Source of the DNA: Lichina pygmaea
Lineage: Eukaryota > Ascomycota > Lichinomycetes > Lichinales > Lichinaceae
DNA: 64,000 nt
Direction of reading: 5' to 3'
Assembly (NCBI GenBank): GCA_963422465.1
Contig: OY730175.1
Span: 1,364,001 to 1,428,000, forward strand
In this document: piece by piece, positions 24,697 to 35,155 of the stretch
How positions within the stretch are numbered: position 1 is the stretch's first letter
Layout: every line of letters starts with the position of its first letter
Notes under the pieces: model-generated
Told to the model about the DNA's origin: nothing
Database searches by the model: none
Seen by the model: the letters and a program-made list of their open reading frames with translations, nothing else
Program-made: the position numbers and the translations under genes

Positions 24697-25223
24697 TGTT
24701 ACGACCCAGGAGGAACACGGTCTTTTATACTCACACAAGCAGCAGACAGGATACTGATTGGAAGTACCAAACAGCACGACACGGGAGAGAGTCACGTGAC
24801 TGTCGAGACCGACCAGGGGTTGCTCGACACAGTGCGCATATGCATCGAGCATGGCGAGCCCAACTCGACCAGCTCGACACAGCGTGCATATGCAGCGAGA
24901 CTTTCGAGCACAGCTCGACAGGCTCGACAGTGAGCAAGGCGAGCACAGCTCGCTGAGCTCGAAAACTGAGCACTATATAGTCAGGCGATAGTTCCCTTAT
25001 GGAACGATCGTCTTCAACTCATGTTGTGATCCAGACAACTAGATCTACGGTACTTCAATACAAACCAGTCTTGTACGAAGCCACTGATCAGGTGTCATCA
25101 CCACCACGTTCCACCAAACCCCTTCGCGCTCCTTGACACTCCTCTCCTGCGAGAACCAACCCGCCTTCCGCATCTCGCCCTAATCCTACACTCGGGTAGG
25201 ACGGTACGGTACGGACCGCAACA
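24697..25223 (+). repeat. LTR of copy C, flipped relative to the interior
   Basis: Begins TGTTACGACCCAGG and ends ACCGCAACA, so it reads in the plus direction like the LTRs of copy A. The interior that follows is the 3' end of a minus-strand element and should be preceded by the reverse complement, as in copies B and D. No matching 5-bp duplication was found around it. CpG is largely kept, unlike most other LTRs here. It belongs to the LTR type without 42-bp hairpin repeats. Confidence 0.85.
24723..24729 (-). promoter_or_regulatory. Antisense TATA-like box in LTR
   Basis: Reads TATAAAA on the minus strand, 27 bases from the LTR end. In an LTR of normal orientation this box faces the antisense ORF; here the LTR is flipped, so it points into the host flank to the left. 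Confidence 0.45.
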
Positions 25224-25266
25224 CCTCCCTCCTCTCCATCTTTCATCGTCCCGATGAAACTTGGTC

Positions 25267-25764
25267 ATGCCTCCGAAGTCACGTGCGACTGTTAACCGAA
25301 GGCAGCTTGCTGCTCAGATCCGCGATCGGAACTTTGCATCACCTGTTCCCTGCGACCTCTGCGTTCTCCGTGGTCAACCGTGTTTCCAAATGCCGGAAGA
25401 AGGCAGTAAATTGAAGTGTGCTGAGTGCACTCGTCGTGGGAAGCCTTGTGTCTCTCTGTCCTGGGATTCCCTGAATATGGCCCGGGATAACCTTCGTGAG
25501 GGCCTGGCTGTTGAAGCAACACGAGATGCGCTCGTTGAACAACTTGCTGTGGCGCAGGCCCGTGTCTCTCGAAAGCGGAAGGTGTTGGAAGAGACCGAGG
25601 TTCGTGCGAAGCAGAAGCTTCAGTGTCTTGTGAAAGAGATGGAGTCAGATGGCGAGGATTTGACTGCGACGGTCATCGACATGTCCCTCCTGCAGGCCGA
25701 GCTCTTCAGTCCTGCCCCTGCTGGAACTGTCGCAGAAGAAGCTGGCAGTTCTCGAGGTTCTTAA
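25267..25764 (+). CDS. Antisense ORF of copy C: Zn2Cys6-like, coiled-coil protein
   Basis: Open frame of 165 residues on the strand opposite to gag-pol, between the 3' end of pol and the LTR. Residues about 38-70 hold six cysteines with spacing C-x2-C-x6-C-x11-C-x2-C-x6-C (CDLC, then KCAECTRRGKPC), which fits the fungal Zn(II)2Cys6 rule. Next come a charged helix with regular leucine/valine (about 90-145, including VSRKRKVLEE) and a Ser/Gly-rich end. The last 59 bases overlap, tail to tail, the end of pol on the other strand. A clear homologue sits in copy B and decayed ones in D and A. Role unknown; DNA binding is inferred from the spacing only. Not a host gene by position. Confidence 0.75.
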   Translation: MPPKSRATVNRRQLAAQIRDRNFASPVPCDLCVLRGQPCFQMPEEGSKLKCAECTRRGKPCVSLSWDSLNMARDNLREGLAVEATRDALVEQLAVAQARVSRKRKVLEETEVRAKQKLQCLVKEMESDGEDLTATVIDMSLLQAELFSPAPAGTVAEEAGSSRGS

Positions 25765-26407
25765 GTGGTTCCCGGGTATTTTCCAAGTCTGGGTATCCTT
25801 TCCACTTGATGAGGTATCGCTGACTTTTCTTAGCCAGAATTTGTTCAACTTTGAATTCCTGTTCCTCTTCAGGCTGGTAATGAAATGTCTCCTGCAAGGG
25901 TGTGCTCTGGTCGGCTGGTTCAATTATTAAGATATGAAAGTTTGGATGGACTCTGGCATCCCTTGGTAGTCGTATCTTGACATTGACTGGTCCTGTTCTT
26001 TTTTCAACCAAAAATAGTCTGACCTTGATGTTGTCAAGTTTCTTTGTCTTTGGTTTCTTTGTTTTCCAATTTTTTGTGAGGAGGTAGACTTTATCCCCCT
26101 TCTTCAGCTGAGGTGCCGTTTTTGATTTTTTGTCTATTTGGCACTGCATTTTCTTCAAGGTTTCTTGAAGGTAGTGCCTCATCATTATGTGTGTTTGCTG
26201 TAGTAGCTTGTCATGTTGGAGTGCTTTCTCTGTGCTTGGTGAAGCTTTGCTTGGCATTCTGATGTTTGCATGTTGTCCAAAGTTGGCAAAGAATAGTGAT
26301 TCCTTTGTTGAGTCTGATCTGTGCTGGTTAACTGCCAGCTGTGCCACTGGTAGTAGTTGTACCCAATTGCTGTGGGTCTGATTGATGTAATGCTGCAAGC
26401 AAGTCTC
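25706..26407 (-). pseudogene. Copy C pol 3' part: integrase C terminus and chromodomain
   Basis: Long open stretch with the integrase C-terminal region (QLKKGDKVYLL) followed by a chromodomain (VEQILAKK, KWKGYPDLENT), which in chromoviruses guides insertion to heterochromatin. Cut off at 26408 by the insertion of the small-LTR element. Confidence 0.85.
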
Positions 26408-26692
26408 TGTTAGGATCCCGGCCACCTAGCGGAGTCTGGGCGGTATCCTATCAAAGGTTCTAGCCAGCAGTGTGGCGGCAGAGGAACAGAGGAGATCCTT
26501 CGGGCCCTGGAGAGTCTCTAGTAGAGCGGTGGGACCGAGTCGGGGCAGGGCCGTCAGGCGCCTGCAGGTGGATGCGTAGATTGATCGCTGAGGATCCTAA
26601 TCCTCAGCGAGAAGTGCGCTATGTAGGAGCTGCTAGCTAAGCAGCTGACTAAGCGCGGTCAGGTGACAGGGGTAGCTCGGTTGCTCCTGACA
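26408..26692 (-). repeat. Small-family LTR, left copy
   Basis: 285 bp, plus strand starting TGTTAGGATCCCGG and ending GCTCCTGACA. Matches 44538-44822 along its whole length, with scattered transitions mainly at CpG. Confidence 0.9.
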
Positions 26693-26899
26693 CTACCCCC
26701 CCCCCTCAACCAACGTCGCCCCGACGTTGCAGTAGTCCACTGCTATAGCCTCGCTATAGCTCCTAGTAGGTTGGTCCTACCCCTGCCCGCCTAACTAGAG
26801 TTCACCTCTAGCTAGACTATTCTTTGTGCAGATCACTGTGAGAGTTATAGCTCTCTTTTCAGTTCAAGCACAGCACGCAGTCGGTGACTCAGTCGCTTC

Positions 26900-27835
26900 T
26901 GCTAACTAGGTACTTGCGGCATCCAGCCTAACAACTCCATCTCCACGACTAGGCCCCGAAGGCGCCGTGTCGATTCCGCCAGGTAAGTCTCAGCCTTTAG
27001 CTTTTGACCTCCTGTTGCAGCTAATAGGGCAGTCTTCGGCATATAGCCTACCGACTCCTTTTCGCAGTTCCAGAGCCCTGAAGGCACTCCACAGACAGCT
27101 CGGTGAGTCCTTGGCCAGTAGCCTTGTGACCCCCTTCTGCAGCCCAGCTACCAGCTGACTGCTTTCTAGGCAATCTCCAGCAGCAAGCTGTCGATCCCTC
27201 TCTCCGCGGCTGGGGCCTCAAAGGTGCCACACAGCCGACTGCCAGCAGGAGAGTCTTCGGCCTCTGGCCTCCCGACCCCCCTGTTGCAGATCAGTAGCTA
27301 ACTGATTGCTTTCTAGGTGATCTCCAGCAGTGAGCTGTCGATCCCTCTCTCCGTGGCTGGGGCCTTGAAGGTGCCACACAGCCGGCTGCCAGCAGGAGAG
27401 TCTTCGGCCTCTGGCCTACCAACTCTCTTTGCAGATCAGTTGCTAGCTGATCTTATAGGCAGTCTCTGGCTTGCAGCCATCAACTCCTCCCTCCGCGACT
27501 GGGGCTCCAAGAGCACCGCACAGTCAGTCTTTGGCAGGTGAGCTTTCAGCCTCTGGCCTAGTGACCCCCTCCCTGCAGATCAGCTACTAACTGATCTGTT
27601 AGGCAATCTCCAGCTTGCAGCTGTCGACCCCTCTCTCAGTGTGACTGTGTCCCGGAGGCGCACAGCCAGCTCTGCGGTAAGTCCTTGGCCTTTGGCCTAG
27701 CGACCCCCTGATGCAGATCAGTGGTTAACTGACTGCTTTCTTAGGTGATCTCCAGCTTGCAGCTGTCAATCCCTCTTGTGCGACTGGGGCCTTGGAGGCA
27801 CACAACAGCTGACTTCCCACAGTAAATCGATAGCC
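26900..27835. repeat. Tandem array, about 142-148-bp units
   Basis: At least five recognisable units carry a shared core (ATCTCCAGCAGCAAGCTG or ATCTCCAGCTTGCAGCTG) starting near 27171, 27319, 27462, 27604 and 27747; more diverged units lie to the left. Units include GATCAGT...CTAACTG and CTTTCTAGG words. Part of the interior of the non-coding LTR element; no coding potential seen. Confidence 0.75.
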
Positions 27836-28395
27836 TTAGCCTATAGCTAACTTATAGCTAGTACCTGGCACAGGCATTCACCCTCTGTGCTTGCACCTGT
27901 GGCTAGGGTGAGAGCTAGTCTCACCCTCACCCCCCCCTCTGCACCCGCCTCCTGGCGGGTGGAGAGTGTACTCCCTTTCTCCAACTACTAGCCCTGCCGG
28001 GCCCTCCTTCAGAGTAGCTTGCTAGACTCTGCTAGAGACTTCTCTGGCTAAGAGGTAGTCTTGTTGCGGTCCGTACCGTACCGTCCTATCCGAGTATAGG
28101 ATTAGGGCGAGAGGCGGAAGGCGGGTTGGTTCTCGCAGGAGAGGAGTGTCAAGGAGCGCGAAGGGGTTTGGTGGAACGTGGTGGTGGTGACACCTGATCA
28201 ACGGCTTCGTACAAAAGGATTGTATTGAAGTAGATCTAGTTGTCTGGATCACAACATGAGTTGAAGACGATCGTTCCATAAGGAAACTATCGCCGGACTA
28301 TATAGTGCTGGCCTGTCGAGACGATCGAGATTGTCTCGACAGTCTCGACGTCGAGACGGGTGAGATTGTCTCGACGGTCCCACCATGTTATGCAC

Positions 28396-28556
28396 CCTGC
28401 GTCGAGACTGGTGAGATTGTCTCGATGCTTCATGCATGCTGCGTCGAGACTGGTGAGATTGTCTCGATGCTTCATGCATGCTGCGTCGAGACTGGTGAGA
28501 TTGTCTCGATGCTTCATGCATGCTGCATCGAGACTCCCGTGTGTGTCTCGACAGTC
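28396..28556. repeat. 42-bp hairpin units in LTR centre
   Basis: Nearly four direct units of 42 bp. Each contains GTCGAGAC, about 10 bases, then GTCTCGAT (7-bp arms), followed by the palindromic word TGCATG. Present in the LTRs of B, D and the solo LTR with varying copy number; absent from the LTRs of A and C. Confidence 0.85.
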
Positions 28557-28626
28557 ACGTGACCCCTTGTTGGTTGGTCACTTGACTTCCATGGTGTCCT
28601 CTTGCCTGGCCCGCGGCCTGATTGCC

Positions 28627-28633
28627 TATAAAT
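28627..28633 (+). promoter_or_regulatory. TATA-like box facing the antisense ORF
   Basis: TATAAAT, 30 bases from the LTR end and exactly 80 bases upstream of the antisense ORF ATG at 28707. The same box and spacing occur in copy D (47572 to 47652). Inferred promoter; no expression evidence. Confidence 0.5.
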
Positions 28634-28706
28634 GAGTGGCTCCCATCCCCTGGGTCGTAACACTACCCTTCTCTCCTTCATTCATCGTCCCGATGAATTC
28701 TTGAGT

Positions 28707-29207
28707 ATGTCTGCAAAATCACGTGCCTCTGCTTACCAAAACCAACTGGTAGCCCAGATCTGTGATCATAACTTTGTGTCGCTTGCTCCGTGTGACTTCT
28801 GTGTTTTGAACCACAAGCCCTGCTTCCGAATGTCTGACGACAACGATAAATTGAAGTGCGCTGAATGCACTCATCGTGGGAAGTCCTGTGTGTCACTTTC
28901 TTGGGAGTCACTGAACATGACTCGGGATAACCTTCGCGAGGATTTGGCTGTTGATGAGGCCAAGCGGGATGCTCTTGTTGAGCAGCTTGCCGAGCTGCAG
29001 GCTCGTGTGTCCCGAAAGCGAAAGGTTCTTGAAGTTGCTGAAGTCCGAGCAAAGAAGAAGCTCCAGTGCCTTGTTGCTGAAATGGAGGCGGATGGTGAAG
29101 ACTTGTCAGCAACAGTCATTGACGCGTCTGCGCTGCAGGCCGAGCTGTTCAGTCCTGCCTCTGCCGGAACTGCTGCAGGAGGAGCTGGCAGTTCGCGAGG
29201 TTCCTGA
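28707..29207 (+). CDS. Antisense ORF of copy B: Zn2Cys6-like, coiled-coil protein
   Basis: Open frame of 166 residues, collinear with the copy C ORF over its whole length. The cysteine array (CDFC, then KCAECTHRGKSC) has the same C-x2-C-x6-C-x11-C-x2-C-x6-C spacing, followed by DALVEQLAELQARVSRKRK and a charged helix. The last 59 bases overlap the end of pol on the opposite strand. That it stays open while gag-pol of the same copy is broken may reflect selection, or only its position in the CpG-rich, less decayed end. Start chosen at 28707; an earlier ATG at 28693 meets a stop at once. Confidence 0.75.
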   Translation: MSAKSRASAYQNQLVAQICDHNFVSLAPCDFCVLNHKPCFRMSDDNDKLKCAECTHRGKSCVSLSWESLNMTRDNLREDLAVDEAKRDALVEQLAELQARVSRKRKVLEVAEVRAKKKLQCLVAEMEADGEDLSATVIDASALQAELFSPASAGTAAGGAGSSRGS

Positions 29208-31282
29208 GTGGTTCCCAGGTATTTTCCGAGTCTGGGTAGTTTTTCCACTTGACAAGGTATCGCTGACCTTTTCTCTTCAAGATCTGTTTGACCTTGAATT
29301 CCTGTTCTTCCTCTGGTTGGTAATGAAATGTTTCCTGCAAGGGTGTACTCTGGTCGGCTAATTCAATCATTGAGATATGAAAGTTTGGGTGTACCCAAGT
29401 GTCTCTCGGTAGTTGCAGTCTGATGTTGACTGGTCCAGTTTTTTCTTTGACTGAAAATGGTCTGACCTTGACATAGTCCAGTTTCTTTGTTCTTGGTTTC
29501 TTCGTTTTCCAATTTCTTGTGAGGAGGTAGACTTTATCCCCTTTCTTTAGCTGAGGTGCTATTTTGGATTTCTTGTCCATTTGACGTTGCATTCTTTCTG
29601 AGGTCTCTTGAAGGTAGTGCCTCATCATCGTGTGCGTTTGTTGTAGGAGCTTGTCATGTTGGAGTGCTTTCTCCGCGTTTGGTGAAGCTCTGCTTGGTAT
29701 CCCGATGTTTGCATGTTGTCCAAAATTGGCAAAAAATGGTGATTCCTTTGTTGAGTCTGATCTGTGCTGGTTGATTGCCAGCTGTGCCACCGGTAATAAC
29801 TGTACCTAATTGCTGTGGGTCTTGTTGATGTAATGCTGTAAGTAAGTCTCCAGGACTTGGTTTGCTCACTCTGTCTGGCTGTCAGTTTGTGGGTGATAGG
29901 CCGTAGACATTTTGGGTTTTGTTCCCATGGCTGCACTGATTGTCTTCCAGTAGTTGGATGTGAAGAGTTTGTCTCTGTCTGTAATGATTGTGATCAGAAC
30001 TCCGTGGTCTCTGACCAATCTGTCTAGTAATAGGTGTCCCAACTGTTCTGCTGTGTGGGTCTCCTTGAATAGTACCACTATTAGATATTTTGTGAATCTG
30101 TCCACTATCACCATAATCAAGTCGTAGGTGATTCCTGTGACTGGGTCTTTGGACTTGGGTAGCTTCGTGATAAAGTCTATTGACACGTCTTCCCACAGGC
30201 CTCTTGGTATCATGTTCGGATGTTCTTCTCCATATGGCTTATGTCTTCCATGTTTGTTTTTCTGGCATAGTAGACACTTGCTGATGTAGTTTGTGACATG
30301 TTGTCAGAGGTTAATGATATTGTTCCCTGCCCGTTGGATAAGGTCTGTGGTCTTGGAGATTCCTGGGTGACTATGTGCTGGATTATCGTGGTAGTTCCTT
30401 ATTAGTTCTTCAGTGTCTTCTGCTGTGAGCTTGTTGATCTGTGGTTGAGGCACCAGGTTTCCTTGCTAGTCCTGCTGTAAGATTGTTCCTTGGTGTTCAT
30501 CATCTTCCATGTGGTCTTTTTGTCAGCTTAGTGCGTCTGCTCTCCTATTATCTTGTCCAGGGGTGTACAAGATCTTGAACTTGTGTTGCCCTAGGAGTTC
30601 AGCCCATCTGACTTGCCATCTGTTCAGCTTCTTGGTTGTCGTGAACATTGTCAGATTCTTGTGGTCTGTGAGAACAGTGAGTTCAGAACTGCTTTCCACG
30701 TACACTCTCCAGTGTTCAAGTGTGTTGACGACTGCCAGTAGCTCTTTGTCATGGATATCATAGTTTTGTTCCGCTTGTGTTATTTTTTGTGAGTAGTAGG
30801 CAACTGGGTGCCACTTGCCATCTGCCTGTTGGCATAGACATGCTCCCACTGCCTGATCTGAAGTGTCCATCTTGATTTGTGTCAGTTGGCCTGTCTTGAA
30901 GTTGAGGAGAACTGGTTCCTTGGCGCAAGTGTCCTTGAGCTGTTAGAATGCTTTTTGTTGTCTCTCTGTCCACCAGTACTCCATGTCCTTCTTTGTGAGT
31001 TCTGTCAGTAGTGTTGCCATCTGTGAGTAGTTCTTTATGAACTGTCAGTTGAAGTTGGCAAATCCTAGAAAGGCTTGTACTTCCTTAACTGATGTCGGTG
31101 TTGGCTATTGCTGAATCACTTTGATTTTCTCAGAGTCAATCTTGATCCCTTTGATCCCTATGACATATCTGAGGAATTCAACTTCTGGTTTGTTGAACTC
31201 GCATTTCTTTGGGTTGAGCTTGAGCTCTGCCTGTTGTAGGCATTGTAGAACATCCTTCACGTGTTTGGTATGTTCCTGTTAC

Positions 31283-32420
31283 CCAAACTCCACTGGCACA
31301 AACACCAGAGAATTATTCTTCAAAAAGCACAAAAAGCACTATCTTCTCTTTCTAGAACCTCTTACTCCACCTGGGGCTTTCCAGTTCTCACAGCACGCCT
31401 TGTGTACACTGCAATACTCAGATCTGTACTGAGCTATGCAGTGGGAATTTGGTTCAACCCACTCAGAAAATCCTCTAATATTTCCTCTCTTATCATATTC
31501 CAAAACAAATGTCTGAGACTTATTGGGGGTGCTTTCAAAGCCACTCCTTCTTTTCTATTAGAGAGTGAGCTTTTTCTTTTACCTCTAGATCTCTATTTTA
31601 AATTTCGCACAGCTTGTTTTCTATCTTCTATCCAAACCTCCTCTCTGAAAGACTTTCTTGACAGTACCTTTTCTACTATTTCTTCCTATGCTTCTTCACT
31701 GAGGAAACCTTTAAAGAAATCCTCAACTATCTCTCCTAATTGGAAGTTCACTTGGTTAAGTCAAATAACTACTAACCAGGCTAGTTCAAAGAAAGAACTA
31801 CAAATACTCTTTACTAAAGAGTGGGAAAACCAATGGGAGAAGAAGAAAAGAAAAGGCTATGCTGGATGGCAGGTGTTTTGCCAAAAACCTCACTACAACA
31901 ACCTAAAGCTCTACAAAGAGCTACAGAAAGCTGACGCAAGTCTACTACTGCAAACCAGAACTGGGAGAATTGGTCTAGCAAGTTTTCTTTTCAGAGCTGG
32001 AGTCCCTGACTTTCCTACCCCCCTATGCATGTGTGGTCAAGCAGAAGAGACAGTAAAGCATATCACCTCTTCATGCTCTCTCTACTCAAGTCAAAGACAA
32101 CATGCTCTCTTTAACCCCCAAGATTTCACTACTATTATTTCAAACCCAGAGCTTCTACAGAAGTTTCTGTACTGGTTTATGTCTTTGAAAAGACTAAACC
32201 AATTTAATCTGGCTTTCAAACTTCACTATTCACACTCCAACATCTAGAAGCTTTTCCTACCAGACACTACAAGATTTCCTTTTGCTACACTTTCTAGTCA
32301 CCTCCCTGTCTTCAGTTTTTATTCCTTTAAAGGTTTTCTGAAGAAGTTCACTATTAGCTGGAAGATCTGCATGGCTGTAAAGCTACAAACAGTGTAAGAA
32401 TCAAATCAAATCAAAAAAAA
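31283..32420 (+). mobile_element. 5'-truncated Tad1-like LINE inserted in copy B
   Basis: Matches 60959-62093 of the full-length LINE nearly base for base (a handful of differences in 1.1 kb), covering the end of ORF2 (C-terminal 320 residues, open, stop at 32245-32247), 3' UTR and TCAAA/A-rich tail. A 13-bp target duplication (ATGTTCCTGTTAC) lies at 31270-31282 and 32421-32433. It sits within the reverse transcriptase region of copy B. The low divergence compared with the decayed host element shows a recent insertion. Confidence 0.95.
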
Positions 32421-35155
32421 ATGTTCCTGTTACATGTTTGAGTAGACAAGAATGTTGTCCAGGTAGGCAATAGCTGTTTAGTCCAGGTGTGCTCTGATGA
32501 TGTTGTTGATCAATGCTTGACATGTTGCTGGTGTGTTCGTGAGTCTGAATAGTATAACCAGATACTTGTAGTGTCTGTATCAGGTTCTGAAAGCTGTCTT
32601 CCATTCTTCTCCTTCTTTCATGTGTATCAGGTTGTATGCTTCTTTCAAGTCCAGCTTGGTAAAGATTGTAGCTTGGCTGATCCTGTCTCGCAATTTGTTT
32701 GCATTTGGCAACAGATATCAGTTCTTGATGGTAATGTTGTTGAGTTTCCTGTAATCCACACAAAGTTGAAGACTTCTGTCTTTCTTTAGTGCAAATAGTA
32801 TCGGGTATCCTGCTGGCAATTGAGATTCTTGAATGAAACCTTTTTTCAGGTTTTCCTCCAGGTACTCGCGAAGTACTTGGAGCTCTTTCTCTGATAACTG
32901 GTAAATTAGTCCAAATCCTGGCTCTGTCCCTGGTTGCAACTTGATCTCATGATCCCAAGGTTAGTGCTTAGGCAACACTGCTGTCGTTGTCTCTTCCTGA
33001 AAGAGGTTATCATACCCAGGTCAGTACTCTTCAGAGATCTCCAGAGGGTTAACAACTTCCTCTCTCTTCATCTCTGACTGTTTGGCCACCTGGTTCTGGA
33101 GTGTGCCTGTCAAGGCAGACCTCTTCTCTTGAGAGTTGTCCTTTCTGTCAGTGAGGTTCCACTGAGGACTCCTTCCCTCATCTGTCCATGCCTTCTGCGG
33201 CTGGTAACAGGTCTGAGCTGTGTTGTTAGTGCAGTTCCTAAACATGAGTACTCCTGTCTTCCAGTTAACAACTGGGTTGTGCTTCTTTAGCCAAGGCATC
33301 CCCAAATAGATATCCTGAGTGGCCAACTCAACAATATCAAGGTGGATCCTTTCAGCATAGTGTCCGGTAACTATTTCCATTAGCTGCATCTCATGGCAGA
33401 CTAGCTCTGTCTGTCTATTTGCTATCGCGAGCTGATAGGGCTGCTGCTTGCGTCTCCTTCCAGTGCCAAGGGTGTTGTAAAGTTGTCTTGAGATGTAGTT
33501 TCCACTGGCTCCAGAGTCAACAAGTGCGTATGTCTGTACTGGCATGTTGGTGTGTAGTGACACAGGTAATCACAGGTGCTTTGTGTTGCTAGGGGTCATG
33601 TTGTTGAGCTCCTGATGTCACCCCTTGACAAGGGAGTTCAGTCTTTTCCTGATTGAAGTGTCTTTCCACTGACTGGGCAATGGGTCCAGCTATTCTCATC
33701 AGTCCTGAGGAATCTGTTCATGAATTTATCTTGCTGATGCTTGTCACATCCAGGCTTGAGGCAGTACTGCCAATTGTTGACGTAGCAGTTGTGGTTGTTG
33801 CCTTGCTGTAGGAACATGAGGTGTTTGTGCCAATCATGTGTGTGTCCGGGGAATGTGGTGTGTTAGTGTTTGTCCCAAAGATAGATCTCACACACATCCT
33901 TCTCGCAATTGACCCAATGCTTGTGGCAGGTGGTGTGGTAGGGTGAATGTCCTCTGTACCTTTGTAGTTGTTTGTGGTAGGTGCAGTAGTGCTTCATGCA
34001 AAACCTCCACTGTAGTTCACTGTGCTGTAGATTTCGTGGGTCTATACTGTAAGCATAGCTTCCTTGTAGTATTTCTTCTTTGATAGACATAGGTTTGTCT
34101 CAGTCTCTATCAGAGGTGGTTAAGAGCTCCTGTCCCTTGTCCTGACCTGTCTGTTCTGGTAGGTCCTTACCTCCTGATGTTGCCAGTTGGTGGGCTGCTT
34201 CCAATGTCTGATCATAGTTGTCCTATTGTTCAAGGGATAGCTGAGCCTCTCCTGGTGAGTCCTCTGGCTTGATAACATTCCAGTCTCTGTCAAGTGTATT
34301 AAGTTGCTGTCAGTGCAGCTTGTTCTTTGAACAACAGTCTTTCACCATGTGGTCTAGCTTGCCACAGACATAGCACTTCAGTGCTTTCCCCTTTGTATTG
34401 TTCCTTCCCTTCGTGAACCTTCCCTTGTGGTGGACTGCATCCAGTTCCATGGGTGCATAGCTATATAGGTCATGTGGTGGTGCCTTGTTAGGTGGCTTGT
34501 AGTGGTTGCTCACATGCCATGCAGGGTGGCTGTATCCTCTGTCGTGGTGTTTCTCCATCGCTCACTCAAATAGTTTGTCATCGATGTTGATTGCTTGTGT
34601 GATGAGTTTGTCCAGTGTGTTGACTGCTTGTCTGTCAAAGGTGATTTCATTCTTCATGTTTTCCTTGAGTCCACGTCAGTACATGACCATCAGGGCATTG
34701 TTGTCCCAGTCAGTCAGTACTGAGTATTGTTTGAACTGCGTGGTGTACTCTGCAGCTGAGTGTTGTTGCTTGATGTGCTGGATCATTCGTATAGCCACTT
34801 TGTCTTTGTTAGATAGTCTAAGGATTCTTTTGATCTTGTCCTTGAATCACATCCATTTTGTTATCCATTCTGTTGTGCTGTCGTGGTCTCTGTTTCCTGA
34901 GAGATGTTTGTTGACGTAGGGCTTGATCCATCAATAAGTATTACCTCTCATGTAAGTGGTTGTGAAGAGGGGCCACTTTTCCTTAGGCAGCTTTGTCTCT
35001 GGTTGGAATTGAAAGTAGACTTGGAGTTGTATAAGCCAGTCGTCAACCTTGTTTCTTTCGCTGTAGAACAGGTCTGGCTTGGCGACACTAATCTTTCTGT
35101 CTGGGAAGTTGGGGTTGGTTACTCCTGAGGTACTTATCCTTGAGGGTCTTCAAAG

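Larger units (their letters stand above)
28072..28662 (-). repeat. 3' LTR of copy B, CpG preserved
   Basis: 591 bp, TGTTGCGG...GTCGTAACA on the plus strand. The centre (about 28355-28560) has tandem 42-bp units, each with a TCGAGAC / GTCTCGA inverted repeat. It differs from its partner at 35156 chiefly by CpG transitions in the partner. Confidence 0.93.

Noticed and set aside
24697-25223. A separate solo LTR with its own target duplication
   Set aside because: No 5-bp match between the two sides, and its inner end meets exactly the point where copy C's interior ends, so it is better read as copy C's flipped LTR.
28249-28521. Minus-strand frame with 14-residue tandem repeats (MHEASRQSHQSRRS)
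   Set aside because: Created by the 42-bp repeats inside an LTR; 42 is a multiple of three, so any frame repeats.
28396-28556. Direct repeats resembling a CRISPR array
   Set aside because: Units are contiguous, without unique spacers, lie in an LTR of a eukaryotic element and recur in every LTR of this type.
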